This document shows, piece by piece, positions 26,863 through 35,780 of a stretch of 64,000 nucleotides of DNA (positions are counted from its first letter, which is position 1; the number at the start of each line of letters is the position of its first letter). The position numbers and the translations under genes are program-made. Source of the stretch: Streptomyces fodineus (GTDB lineage Bacteria > Actinomycetota > Actinomycetes > Streptomycetales > Streptomycetaceae); assembly GCF_001735805.1 (NCBI RefSeq), contig NZ_CP017248.1:2170001-2234000 (forward strand), written 5' to 3'. The notes under the pieces are model-generated. The model made no database searches. It worked only from the letters and a program-made list of their open reading frames with translations, and had not been told where the DNA came from.

Positions 26863-27681
26863 TCACACGTCCGTGGGCCGGCCTCCCGCGGCGCGCCGTC
26901 GGCCGTACAGCCGGTACCCGGCTCCCGCGCAGGCCGCGGCCATGAGGGCGGAGCCGGCGGCGAGGGCCGGGACCGAGTCGGTGAAGCTGCCTCCCGCCCC
27001 GGCCTCGACTCCGTGCTGCACGGTGGCCGGGTCGCATCCATCGGTGTCGTGGTCCCGCCGGTCGCCGGGCCCGTCGCAGCCGTGGCCGTCGGAGCACGAC
27101 TCCCCTGCCCTGCAGCCTCGGCCGTCCTGGCAGGGCTCCCCCGACTTGCAGCCCGCCCCACTCGGACCCACGCCACTCGGACCCACACCGCCCGGACCTA
27201 CACCAGCCGAACCCACACCGTCCCGACCCGCACCGCCCGGACCCACACCAGCCGAACCCATGCCACCCGGACCTACACCCGCCGAACCCACACCGCCCGA
27301 ACCCACACCAGCCGAACCCACGCCACCCGGACCTACACCCGCCGAACCCACACCGCCCGAACCCACACCAGCCGAACCCACACCAGCCGAACCCACACCG
27401 CCCGAACCCACACCAGCCGAACCCACACCGCCCGAACCCACACCGCCCCACCCTCCGCCGTCCTGGCAGGGCTTGCCGTCCCGGCACGGGGTGAGTGTGT
27501 CGTGGGACTCGCCGCACTGATACGGCGCCGCACACGGGCCGGGGATGTCGTACGGGGCGACGGTACGGGTCGGGGACGGTATGCCGGGGACGGTGTCGGC
27601 GGCGGACGCGGCGGGCCCGGTCAGGACCAGCGCGGCTCCCGCGGCGAAGGCGACGGACAGGGCACGGGCGGTGCGGCGCAT
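26863..27681 (-). CDS. Secreted, membrane-anchored protein with elastin-like Gly-Val repeats
   Basis: 272 residues. Residues 1-28 are a Sec signal (MRRTARALSVAFAAGAAL, ASA|AD). Cysteine-bearing segments (CAAPYQCGESHDTLTPC, KPCQDGGGW) flank a central region of about 100 residues made of GVGSAG, GVGSGG and GVGPGG pentapeptide units. A second Cys-rich block follows (CKSGEPCQDGRGCRAGESC) and then the C-terminus: a hydrophobic span ALAAGSALMAAACAGAG and a basic tail YRLYGRRRAAGG, as in proteins held in the membrane after export. No sortase motif. The repeats resemble elastin pentapeptides; likely a flexible surface protein. No family recognised. Confidence 0.7.
   Translation of the reverse strand: MRRTARALSVAFAAGAALVLTGPAASAADTVPGIPSPTRTVAPYDIPGPCAAPYQCGESHDTLTPCRDGKPCQDGGGWGGVGSGGVGSAGVGSGGVGSAGVGSAGVGSGGVGSAGVGPGGVGSAGVGSGGVGSAGVGPGGMGSAGVGPGGAGRDGVGSAGVGPGGVGPSGVGPSGAGCKSGEPCQDGRGCRAGESCSDGHGCDGPGDRRDHDTDGCDPATVQHGVEAGAGGSFTDSVPALAAGSALMAAACAGAGYRLYGRRRAAGGRPTDV
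27160..27450. repeat. 15-nt tandem repeats coding for the Gly-Val region
   Basis: On the plus strand the units read GAACCCACACCGCCC, GAACCCACACCAGCC, GGACCTACACCCGCC and close variants, about 19 in phase. Blocks of 60-90 nt recur almost unchanged, so length variation by slippage or unequal exchange is likely. Confidence 0.85.
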
Positions 27682-28047
27682 GGGACGAGCTCCTAGGCAG
27701 GCACGGCGGGACGATCGGTCAGTCGTTGGGTACGCCGGACACCGGTACGGCACCGCATCGGGCACCGGTACGGCGGTGCGGTGACACGGTCCGGCGGCGT
27801 CGCGGGTACGGGGCACGGGGCGTGCCCTCGCTGCCATCACAGCCCGCCCGGCGCCGCGGCGCGCGCGGCCGGGCCCCATTCGCGGGACAGGGACGGCCGG
27901 CCGGGTGACGGACACCGGGCGTCACGGCTGTGCGCGGGGCGGCGGGGACGTTTCCGAGGTTTTCCGTGCTCTGTGCCGGTGACTCGGTAGGCGCTGACCC
28001 AATCGTGAACGGACAGTCCGTTCGCACCGCACCGGGGAGGTCCCTCC
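27682..28047. other. Divergent intergenic region between surface protein and TPP enzyme
   Basis: About 366 bases separate the two divergent starts. I see a good ribosome-binding site (GGGGAGG, 28034-28040) for the TPP enzyme but no recognisable RNA, operator or small gene; open frames here look like chance high-GC frames. Confidence 0.5.
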
Positions 28048-29841
28048 GTGAGCACCCAGGTCTCCGACCACATCCTCGAGCGCCTGCGCGCCTGGGGGGT
28101 GGATCAGGTCTTCGGCTATCCCGGCGACGGCATCAACGGGCTGCTCGCCGCATGGGGCCGTGCCGAGGACCAGCCGCGGTTCATCCAGTCCCGGCACGAG
28201 GAGATGTCCGCCTTCGAGGCGGTCGGCTACGCGAAGTTCAGCGGCCGTATCGGGGTGTGCGCGGCGACCTCGGGTCCGGGCGCGATTCATCTGCTGAACG
28301 GTCTGTACGACGCCAAGCTCGACCATGTGCCGGTGCTGGCGATCGTCGGCCAGACCAACCGGAGCGCGATGGGCGGCTCCTACCAGCAGGAAGTCGATCT
28401 GCACACGCTGTACAAGGACGTCGCCTCGGACTTCGTGGAGACGGTGACGGTGCCCGAGCAGCTGCCGAACGTGCTGGACCGGGCCATCCGCACGGCCTGC
28501 GCCCGGGGCTGCCCGACCGCCCTGATCATCCCCGGTGACGTGCAGGAACTGGACTACTCGCCGCCGACGCACGAGTTCAAGATGGTGCCCTCCAGCCTGG
28601 GCATGAGCGACTACACGGCGACCCCCACCGACGAGGCGCTGCGCCGGGCGGCGGACGTGCTGAACGAGGGCGACAAGGTGGCGATCCTCGTCGGGCAGGG
28701 CGCGGCCGGTGCGGTGGCGGAGGTGCAGGAGATCGTCGAGCTGCTCGGTGCGGGCGTGGCGAAGGCGCTGCTCGGCAAGGACGTGCTCAGTGACGAGCTG
28801 CCGTACGTGACCGGGCCGATCGGGCTGCTGGGCAGCCGGCCGTCGTACGAGCTGATGCGGGACTGCGACACGCTGCTGACGATCGGCTCGTCGTTCCCGT
28901 ACACGCAGTTCATGCCGGACTTCGGCAAGGCGCGAGGGGTGCAGATCGACATCGACGCGCACATGATCGGCATGCGCTACCCGTACGAGGTGAATCTCGT
29001 CGGTGACGCGCAGGCGACGCTGCGCCGGCTGATCCCGCTGCTGCGCGGCGACCAGGGGCGCGAGTGGCACGACCTGGTGTGCGCCAACGTGAAGCGCTGG
29101 CACGAGACGATGGACCGGCGGGCGGGCCTCGCGGCCGATCCGATCAATCCGGAGTACGTGGCGCGGGCGCTGGATCCGCTGCTGCCGCAGGACGCGATCC
29201 TGACCTCCGACTCCGGTTCGGTGGCCAACTGGTACGCGCGGCACATCACGATGCGGCCGGGCATGCGCGGTTCGCTGTCGGGGACGCTGGCGACGATGGG
29301 GGCGGGTGTGCCGTACGCGATCGGTGCGAAGTTCGCGCATCCGGACCGGCCGGTGGTCGCGCTGGTCGGCGATGGCGCGATGCAGATGAACGGCCTGGCG
29401 GAGATGATCACGGCGGCGAAGTACCGGGACCGCTGGTCGGATCCGCGGCTGGTGGTGGGGGTGTGGAACAACCAGGACCTGAACCAGGTGACGTGGGAGA
29501 TGCGGGCCATGGAGGGCGCCCCGTCGTTCCTGCCCTCGCAGGAGATCCCGGACGTGCAGTACGCGGCGTTCGCCCGCTCGCTGGGTCTGACCGGGATCCG
29601 GGTGGAGAAGCCCGAGGACGTGGAGTCGGGCTGGCGGGCGGCCCTGGAGGCCGACCGGCCATGTGTGATCGAGTTCCTCACCGACCCCGCCGTACCGCCG
29701 ATCCCGCCGCACGCGACGTGGGAGCAGATGGAGGCGACGGCCGCGTCGATCCTGAAGGGCGACGCCGACCGGGGCTCGGTGATCAAGCAGGGCCTGAAGG
29801 CGAAGATGCAGGAGTTCCTGCCCGGCAGGGACAGGAAGTAG
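28048..29841 (+). CDS. Thiamine-diphosphate enzyme (pyruvate oxidase/acetolactate synthase family)
   Basis: 597 residues, GTG 28048. N-terminal domain: WGVDQVFGYPGDGINGLLAA, RHEEMSAFEAVGYAKFSGRI with the catalytic Glu, CAATSGPGAIHLLNGLYDAK. Middle domain: NEGDKVAILVGQGAAG. C-terminal TPP-binding motif: VALVGDGAMQMN followed about 25 residues later by VWNNQDLNQ. It most resembles pyruvate dehydrogenase (quinone)/oxidase PoxB-type enzymes, which decarboxylate pyruvate, rather than the biosynthetic acetolactate synthase, and no small regulatory subunit follows. The DUF2795 gene starts 15 bases later. Confidence 0.85.
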   Translation: MSTQVSDHILERLRAWGVDQVFGYPGDGINGLLAAWGRAEDQPRFIQSRHEEMSAFEAVGYAKFSGRIGVCAATSGPGAIHLLNGLYDAKLDHVPVLAIVGQTNRSAMGGSYQQEVDLHTLYKDVASDFVETVTVPEQLPNVLDRAIRTACARGCPTALIIPGDVQELDYSPPTHEFKMVPSSLGMSDYTATPTDEALRRAADVLNEGDKVAILVGQGAAGAVAEVQEIVELLGAGVAKALLGKDVLSDELPYVTGPIGLLGSRPSYELMRDCDTLLTIGSSFPYTQFMPDFGKARGVQIDIDAHMIGMRYPYEVNLVGDAQATLRRLIPLLRGDQGREWHDLVCANVKRWHETMDRRAGLAADPINPEYVARALDPLLPQDAILTSDSGSVANWYARHITMRPGMRGSLSGTLATMGAGVPYAIGAKFAHPDRPVVALVGDGAMQMNGLAEMITAAKYRDRWSDPRLVVGVWNNQDLNQVTWEMRAMEGAPSFLPSQEIPDVQYAAFARSLGLTGIRVEKPEDVESGWRAALEADRPCVIEFLTDPAVPPIPPHATWEQMEATAASILKGDADRGSVIKQGLKAKMQEFLPGRDRK

Positions 29842-29856
29842 CCCCCGGAGGAAGCC

Positions 29857-30234
29857 ATGCAGCGAGGCAGTGACCGGCTGAACGTCCACCGGGACGACGA
29901 GATGAAGCACGAGTTGAGGGGCCTGCTGAGGTCCGGGCATCCGACGCGCGTGGAGGAGTGGCACGATCCGGAACCGGCCGCGGACGACGACCCGGAGGTG
30001 TGGAGCGGGCCCGTGGGCGGCCTGGGGTCGCCGGCGTCGCTGGAGCGGGTGCGGTCGGAGCTGGCCCGGACGCTGAGCCGCAGTTCCTTCCCGGCGACCG
30101 CCCGTGACGTGGCCCGGATGCTGCGCCGGCAGAACGCGCCGGGCACGTTGGTCGACGCGGTGGCCGCGCTGCCGCACTCGGCGCGCTACGAGAATGTGCA
30201 GCAGCTCGCCGAGGCGTTGGCGAGCGGCCGATGA
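29857..30234 (+). CDS. DUF2795 protein
   Basis: 125 residues, GGAGGAAGCC before ATG 29857. Two copies of a short helical motif can be traced: the N-terminal MKHELRGLLRSGHPTRVEEW and the C-terminal DUF2795 region (RDVARMLRRQNAPGTLVDAV, LPHSARYENVQQLAEAL). Function unknown; DUF2795 proteins often sit in actinobacterial stress-gene groups. Acidic linker PAADDDPEVW between. The next gene overlaps the stop by ATGA. Confidence 0.8.
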   Translation: MQRGSDRLNVHRDDEMKHELRGLLRSGHPTRVEEWHDPEPAADDDPEVWSGPVGGLGSPASLERVRSELARTLSRSSFPATARDVARMLRRQNAPGTLVDAVAALPHSARYENVQQLAEALASGR

Positions 30235-30899
30235 GCCGGGGTCAGGCGGCGCAGATCGCGCGGGGTGCCGCTGTCGACGCCGATGTGGCGACCACGCGGT
30301 TTCTGCTGTACGGGCTGCTGCCCGGCTGGTTCCTGCCCGGGCTCGCCGACTGGGCGATGCACCGGCGCACCCGGATCGAGGACACCGCGGGCACGAAGGA
30401 GTCCCTGATCCACTCGCTGATGATGGCCGAGGTCGGGCTGCCGATCGCGCTCACCCTGCGCTACCGGGTCAATCCGAAGCTGCTGAGCACGCTGCTGGGG
30501 GCCGCGGCGGTGCACGAGGTGACCGCGTGGTGGGACGTGCGGACGGCCGTCGACAGCGACCGGGAGGTCAGGCCGGCCGAGCAGCACATCCACAGCTTTC
30601 TGGAGTCGCTGCCGTTCGGCGCACTCGCCTCGCTGATGTGCCTGCACGCCGACGAGGTGCGCTCGCTGCTGCGGGGCGGGCGCGGGCATCCCGAGGCCTG
30701 GCGGCTGCGCAAGCGCCCGCGTGCGCTCTCGCCCGGCTATCTGGCCGGCATCGGTCTCGCGATCGGGCTGTGCGTGGTGCTGCCGTACGGCGAGGAGCTG
30801 CTGCGCTGCCGGCGGGCCGCCCGGCGCGGGAAACGGCCTGTGCGGTCCGGGGCCGCTGGTTCCGGGACCCCGGTGATCGGTACCGCTGTTGGAAGGTGA
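30231..30899 (+). CDS. Multi-pass membrane protein with conserved histidines
   Basis: 222 residues. Hydrophobic segments: FLLYGLLPGWFLPGLADWAM, LLSTLLGAAAVHEVTAWW, LPFGALASLMCL and YLAGIGLAIGLCVVLPYG. Polar metal-ligand-like groups lie at membrane edges: ADWAMHRRTRIED, LIHSLMMAE, VHEVTAWWD, EQHIHSFLE. The pattern recalls di-iron membrane hydroxylases but the classical H-box spacing is not met, so I leave the function open. Coupled to the DUF2795 gene and followed within 6 bases by PfpI. Confidence 0.65.
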   Translation: MSRGQAAQIARGAAVDADVATTRFLLYGLLPGWFLPGLADWAMHRRTRIEDTAGTKESLIHSLMMAEVGLPIALTLRYRVNPKLLSTLLGAAAVHEVTAWWDVRTAVDSDREVRPAEQHIHSFLESLPFGALASLMCLHADEVRSLLRGGRGHPEAWRLRKRPRALSPGYLAGIGLAIGLCVVLPYGEELLRCRRAARRGKRPVRSGAAGSGTPVIGTAVGR

Positions 30900-30905
30900 G
30901 AAGTC

Positions 30906-31448
30906 ATGCGTATCGCGTTTCTCGTGGCGCCGCAGGGCGTCGAACAGGTCGAGCTGACCGAGCCGTGGAAGGCGGTCTCCGACGCCGGGCACGAGCCGGT
31001 GCTGGTGTCGACGAAGCCGGGGACGATCCAGGCGTTCGACCATCTCGACAAGGGCGGCACCTTCGACGTGGACGAGGTGGTGGGTGAGACGTCGGCGGGT
31101 TCGTTCGGGGGTCTCGTGCTGCCCGGCGGGGTGGCCAACCCGGACTTCCTGCGGATGGACGACAAGGCCGTCGCGTTCGTGCGGGACTTCTTCGACCAGA
31201 GCCGTCCGGTCGCCGCGATCTGTCACGCGCCGTGGACGCTCGTGGAGGCGGATGTCGTACGGGGCAGGGTGCTGACGTCCTGGCCGAGTCTCAGGACGGA
31301 CATCGAGAACGCGGGCGGCACCTGGGTGGACGAGCCGGTGAAGATCTGCGATCAGGGCTCCAACCAGCTGGTGACCAGCCGCAAGCCGGACGATCTGAAG
31401 GCGTTCTGCGACGCGTTCGTGCACGTGCTCGCCGGAGCGGCCGGCTGA
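30906..31448 (+). CDS. DJ-1/PfpI family protein (protease/glyoxalase-like)
   Basis: 180 residues, GGAAGGTGAGAAGTC before the ATG. The nucleophile elbow is PVAAICHAPW with Cys106, with the Glu15-like residue in VEQVELTEPW and the VSTKPGTIQAFDHLDKG loop typical of the PfpI/YhbO group, which act as stress-related deglycase or protease. Last gene of the TPP-DUF2795-membrane-PfpI unit; a strong terminator follows. Confidence 0.88.
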   Translation: MRIAFLVAPQGVEQVELTEPWKAVSDAGHEPVLVSTKPGTIQAFDHLDKGGTFDVDEVVGETSAGSFGGLVLPGGVANPDFLRMDDKAVAFVRDFFDQSRPVAAICHAPWTLVEADVVRGRVLTSWPSLRTDIENAGGTWVDEPVKICDQGSNQLVTSRKPDDLKAFCDAFVHVLAGAAG

Positions 31449-31467
31449 CATCGGGCGCCTTGCCGAG

Positions 31468-31493
31468 GGCCGGCCCGTGCGGGCCGGCCTTTG
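31468..31493 (+). terminator. Terminator after pfpI
   Basis: GGCCGGCCCG (31468-31477) pairs with CGGGCCGGCC (31480-31489) and is followed by TTTGT, a rho-independent terminator pattern. Confidence 0.88.
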
Positions 31494-31540
31494 TCGCGTG
31501 CGAGCCGGCCTTTGTCGCGCCCGGGCCCGGTGAAGGAGGC

Positions 31541-31798
31541 TCAGGTGCCGGACGCCTCCGGAGTCGCCGCCTCGCCGCACCGCCGTTCACGGGCGCCCTC
31601 CCGGGTGCGGCCCGCACTGACCAGGCGGCGCGGGTTGCGGCGCAGATACTCGCCCTCCAGCTGCGCCATGCGCTCGTTGTGGGTCCGCAGCGCGTCGCTC
31701 GAGCCGTAGAGGAGGGTGTCGTGGCGCGTGCGGTGGATCGTCTCCAGCTCCTTCATGAGCTGCTGGTCGTCCAGTCGGCTGGGGTCGACTCCGGTCAT
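31541..31798 (-). CDS. DUF6158 protein
   Basis: 85 residues. The core DPSRLDDQQLMKELETIHRT then RHDTLLYGSSDALRTHNERM and EGEYLRRNPRR matches the small helical actinobacterial family DUF6158, of unknown function. The C-terminus (REGARERRCGEAATPEAS) is not conserved. Transcribed divergently from the eRF1-like gene. Confidence 0.75.
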   Translation of the reverse strand: MTGVDPSRLDDQQLMKELETIHRTRHDTLLYGSSDALRTHNERMAQLEGEYLRRNPRRLVSAGRTREGARERRCGEAATPEASGT

Positions 31799-31888
31799 GT
31801 GGTACCCCGCTCGTCGTGTCCTGTCCATGGGTCCCGGCCCGGGTACCCGCCCGGCGTGCACTGCCCCAGCGGTTTCCGGGAGGAATCC

Positions 31889-32903
31889 ATGGAGCTCGCG
31901 TTCTTGAGTCCACTGTACGAAAATCCCGGGTCCTGGGCCTCCGCATACGTCGACACCTCGTTGCACACGGAGGACCAGCAGCAACGGCGTCATATGAGCG
32001 CGCAGGCGGTCACCGGGAGCTGGCCCGGCAGGGGGCGGACGAGTCCACCTGCCGGGCGGTGCACGACGCCGTGGAGGCTCTGCGGCACGCGCCGGAGCCC
32101 TACGGCCGGGCCGTGTTCGCCCACGACGGCGAAGTGGTCCTGGAGGTGCCGCTGACGCGGGGCCCACCGGACGGCGAGGCCCTGGGGCGTGCTGCCGCGG
32201 GTGACACCGCTGCTGGACCTGGCCGGTGAGGATCCGCTGTCGCTGGTGGCGTACATCGACCGGACCGGTGCCCGGCTCGAACTGCGCAGCGCGCTGCTGC
32301 ACGAGGAGGCCGGGTGCGCGTGAGGTCGCGGACGCACTGGCGGCCTGCGCGGAGGAGACCGGGGCCGATCTGCTGATCCTGTGCGGGGACGACCGGGAGC
32401 GCAGGTCGGCGCGCGAGCAGCTGCCGAAGGCGCTGCGGGGCCGTGCGGTGGAGACGTCACGCGGCAAGGACGGCGGGCTGCTGCCGCGCGAGGTCGAGGA
32501 GATACGCGCCGGGCACGTACGGCAGCGGATACTCGCCGAGGTGGACCGGTTCCGTGCGGCGCGGACACCGGACGAGGAGCGGCGGTCGGCGGCCGTGGAG
32601 GGGGTGCCGGGGCTGATCGGGGCGGCGCGCGAGCACCGGCTGGCCGAGCTGCTGATCTGCCCGGAGGCGCCCGACACGCGCCGCGAGGTGTGGATCGGGG
32701 AGGACCCGGACCAGCTGGCGGTCCGCCGTAACGACCTCAAGGCCCTCGGCGAACGGCACGCGTGGCCGGCCCGTGCCGACGACGCGCTGGTCCGGACGGC
32801 CGCGGTGACGGACGCCTCGGCCCTGTCGCTCACCCCGGTGCTCCGGGACACCGGCGACGAGATCGCGGCGGGCGGCATGGGCGCGCTGCTGCGCTGGAAG
32901 TGA
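31889..32903 (+). pseudogene. Broken eRF1-like (baeRF/Vms1-type) gene
   Basis: The start is good (GGGAGGAATCC-ATG; MELAFLSPLYENPGSWASAY, VDTSLHTEDQQQRR), but the frame changes near 32013, where ACCGGG would need one more C to give ELARQGADESTCRAVHDAV, and again near 32182, where one extra C precedes VLPRVTPLLDLAGEDP. It then stops (TGA near 32322) after LHEEAGCA, and the family's central segment of about 30-40 residues is absent before REVADALAACAEETGADLLI. The rest to LLRWK is intact. Relatives are bacterial eRF1-domain proteins, thought to act on stalled ribosomes. Surely non-functional as written. Confidence 0.8.
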
Positions 32904-32952
32904 CGGCCCCGCAGCCCCCCGTCGAAAACCTGCCCGTACGGCCCCGGCGGGG

Positions 32953-34572
32953 CTAGCGGGCCCGCTCCACCCTGCGTTCGTCCCAGACCGCTTCCGCGGT
33001 CTCGCGGACACGGCCGTCGCTGCCGAAGACCAGGTAGCGGTCGAAGGAGCGGGCGAACCAGCGGTCGTGGGTGACCGCGAGGACCGTGCCCTCGAAGGCC
33101 TCCAGGCCCTCCTGCAGGGCCTCGGCCGACTCCAGGTCGAGGTTGTCGGTGGGCTCGTCCAGCAGCAGGGCGGTGGCGCCCGCCAGTTCCAGCAGCAGGA
33201 TCTGGAAGCGGGCCTGCTGGCCGCCGGAGAGCCGGTCGAAGGGCTGCTCGGCCTGCTGGGTCAGCTCGTAGCGGCGCAGCCTCGACATGGCGGCGCCGCG
33301 GTCCTGGGAGTGCTCCTTCCACAGGATGTCCAGCAGGGTGCGGCCCTGGAGTTCGGGGTGGGCGTGGGTCTGCGCGAAGTGGCCGGGTACGACGCGGGCG
33401 CCCAGCTTCCACTCCCCCGTGTGCGCGACGTCCTCGCCGGCCAGCAGCCGCAGGAAGTGCGACTTGCCGGAGCCGTTGGAGCCGAGGACGGCGACCCGTT
33501 CGCCGTAGAAGACCTCCAGGTCGAACGGCCGCATCAGGCCGGTCAGTTCGAGTCCCTGGCAGGTGACGGCCCGTACGCCGGTGCGGCCGCCCTTCAGGCG
33601 CATGGTGATGTCCTGCTCGCGCGGCGGTTCCGGGGGCGGGCCGGCCTCCTCGAACTTGCGCAGGCGGGTCTGGGCGGCGGCGTACCGGGAGGCCAGCTCG
33701 TGGGAGACGGAGGCCGCCTGACGCAGGCTCAGCACCAGCTTCTTCAGCTGGGCGTGCTTCTCGTCCCAGCGGCGGCGCAACTCCTCGAAGCGGGCGAAGC
33801 GTTCCCGGCGGGCCTCGTGGTAGGTGGCGAAGCCGCCGCCGTGCACCCAGGCGTCGGCGCCGGCCGGGCCCGGCTCCACGGAGACGATCTTCTCGGCCGC
33901 GCGGGCGAGGAGTTCCCGGTCGTGGGAGACGAACAGGACCGTCTTGCGGGTCTGCTTGAGCTGCTCCTCCAGCCATCGTTTGCCGGGTACGTCGAGGTAG
34001 TTGTCCGGTTCGTCCAGCAGCAGGACCTCGTCGGTGCCGCGCAGCAGCGCCTCCAGCACGAGGCGTTTCTGCTCGCCGCCGGAGAGGGTGCTCACCTGGC
34101 GCCACTGGGCACGCTCGTAGGGCATGCCGAGGGCGGCGGTGGTGCACATGTCCCACAGGGTCTCGGCCTCGTAGCCGCGCGCCTCGGCCCAGTCGGCGAG
34201 GGCCTGCGCGTAGCTCAGCTGGGCGGCCTCGTCGTCGACGGTCATGACGGCGTGCTCGGCCTCGTCGACCGCCCGGGCGGCCTCGCGGATGCGGGGCGGG
34301 GCGACGGAGACGAGCAGGTCGCGAACGGTCGTCTCGTCCCGTACGGAGCCGACGAACTGGCGCATCACGCCGAGGCCGCCGCTGACGGTGACGGTGCCGC
34401 CGTGTGGTTTCAGCTCGCCGGAGATCAGCCGCAGCAGGGTCGTCTTGCCGGCGCCGTTCGGGCCGACCAGGGCGACGGCGGCGCCTTCGCCGACCCGGAA
34501 GGACACGTCCCCGAGCAGGGTCCTCCCGTCGGGGAGGTGGTACTCGAGGTGCGCGGCTTCCAGATGTCCCAT
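32953..34572 (-). CDS. ABC-F family ATPase
   Basis: 539 residues, two ABC domains with no membrane part. Domain 1: Walker A GPNGAGKTTLL, signature LSGGEQKRLVLEALL, Walker B VLLLDEPDNYLD. Linker residues 250-320 are charged and coiled-coil-like (FARFEELRRRWDEKHAQLKK). Domain 2: GSNGSGKSHFLRL, LSGGQQARFQILLLEL, ALLLDEPTDNLDL. ABC-F proteins act at the ribosomal E site; some give antibiotic resistance and others tune translation. Subgroup not assigned. Start ATG 34572. Confidence 0.9.
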   Translation of the reverse strand: MGHLEAAHLEYHLPDGRTLLGDVSFRVGEGAAVALVGPNGAGKTTLLRLISGELKPHGGTVTVSGGLGVMRQFVGSVRDETTVRDLLVSVAPPRIREAARAVDEAEHAVMTVDDEAAQLSYAQALADWAEARGYEAETLWDMCTTAALGMPYERAQWRQVSTLSGGEQKRLVLEALLRGTDEVLLLDEPDNYLDVPGKRWLEEQLKQTRKTVLFVSHDRELLARAAEKIVSVEPGPAGADAWVHGGGFATYHEARRERFARFEELRRRWDEKHAQLKKLVLSLRQAASVSHELASRYAAAQTRLRKFEEAGPPPEPPREQDITMRLKGGRTGVRAVTCQGLELTGLMRPFDLEVFYGERVAVLGSNGSGKSHFLRLLAGEDVAHTGEWKLGARVVPGHFAQTHAHPELQGRTLLDILWKEHSQDRGAAMSRLRRYELTQQAEQPFDRLSGGQQARFQILLLELAGATALLLDEPTDNLDLESAEALQEGLEAFEGTVLAVTHDRWFARSFDRYLVFGSDGRVRETAEAVWDERRVERAR

Positions 34573-34695
34573 GGGCAGGCATTCTCCGGGCCGGTCCGCA
34601 CCCGGGGCAAACCCTTATCCGCCGGCCCGGCGCGGCAGGCCCCGCGGCGGACCTCCGGCGGGCCCTGTGGGCCCGATCCGGAAGGAACGGTCTAG

Positions 34696-35780
34696 CCCCA
34701 ATACCGGTGACTTTGGGGTGTTCGGGTCGTTGGGTTGGTGTGCCAAGGCCCGGACAGGTGAAGTCGTCGTCGGATGAGCGGTTGCCGGATCGGATCGCGA
34801 TTGGGGTGCTGACCCGCGCGTTTCCGCCGGAGTTGGTGGATGAGGTGGTCGCGGAATGCGGCCGGGTCGAGAGGCGCCAACGGCTGCTGCCCGCCCGCGT
34901 GGTGGTCTATTTCGTGCTGGCGATGTGCCTGTTCTCCGGGCAGGGGTATGAGGAGGTCGCCCGACTCCTGACGCACGGCCTTCAGCGGATGGGGCGGTGG
35001 AAGGGGACCTGGCAGGTGCCGACTACCGCGGCGATTGGCCGGGCCCGTCTGCGACTGGGCCCGGAGCCGCTGAAGGCACTGTTTGCCCGGGTGTGCCGGC
35101 CGGTGGCGACCGAGGACACCAGCGGGGCCTGGTATCGGGGCCCGGGACAAGAACCGCCGCGCGGACCCGGCCCGGGTCCGGGTGATCGAGTACACCCTCG
35201 GCCGGGACGGCAGCGACACGGTGTACCGGCTGATCACCACCATCCTGGATCCGAAGGCCGCCTCGGCCGCGTCGCTGGCCGCGCTGTACGCCCAGCGATG
35301 GGAGATCGAGAGCACGCTCGATGAGATCAAGACCCACCTTGAAGGTCCTCGTCCCGTCCTGCGCTCCCAGCACCCTCGCGGGGCCGAACAGGAGATCTTC
35401 GCCTTCCTATTGGTGCACCACGCCCTGCGGGACCTTATGCACCATGCCGCACAGCAAGCTGACCATGATCCCGACCGGGTCTCCTTCACCCGCACCCTGC
35501 GCGTCGTCCGCCGCCACGTCACCGACCAGGCGGCATTTTCCCCCCTCCCGGCTGGCCCGGGCACTGCTCACGGCCCTGGATGAGATCCGCGAACGACTCT
35601 TGTCACCCCGGCGGTTGCGCTTCAGCCCGCGCGTCATCAAACGCAAGATGTCCAACTGGAAGCTCAAACGGGCTGAGCATCAAAACCCGCCCCGGCCGGA
35701 TACTCCCCGTGTGACCCTGGTCGGACCGACCAAGCCCAGACCGACCCGCCGGAAAACAACCTAAATCACCGGTATTGGTC
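34696..35780 (+). mobile_element. Decayed IS4-type insertion sequence
   Basis: Terminal inverted repeats: left CCCCAATACCGGTGACTTTG, right (reverse complement) GACCAATACCGGTGATTTAG. The 4-bp sequence CTAG flanks both ends (34692-34695 and 35781-35784), a target duplication. The element is 1085 bp, several hundred bases shorter than full IS4-type elements in Streptomyces, matching an internal deletion in the transposase. The right-hand CTAG supplies the stop codon of the neighbouring phosphatase gene. Confidence 0.85.
34740..35764 (+). pseudogene. IS4-family transposase remnant (internal deletion plus frameshift)
   Basis: The N-terminal IS4 domain is present (DRIAIGVLTRAFPPELVDEV, LPARVVVYFVLAMCLFSGQG, YEEVARLLTHGL). 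After DTSGAWYRG near 35130 the catalytic core with the first two acidic residues is deleted, and sequence resumes in another frame at ARVRVIEYTLGRDGSDTVYR and ALYAQRWEIESTLDEIKTH (third acidic residue in the Y-R-x-R-W-E-I-E block). A further +1 shift in a C6 run near 35533 precedes LARALLTALDEIRERLL and RKMSNW. It cannot make transposase; could move only if supplied in trans. Confidence 0.85.

Noticed and set aside
27160..27450. CRISPR array or regulatory repeat block
   Set aside because: The 15-nt units are in phase with an open frame and code for Gly-Val repeats, with no spacers.
27682..28047. Small genes in the intergenic region
   Set aside because: Frames have no ribosome-binding sites, no recognisable product and overlap each other.
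34404..34739. Frame extending upstream of the transposase start
   Set aside because: It lies antisense to the ABC-F gene and ahead of the left inverted repeat.
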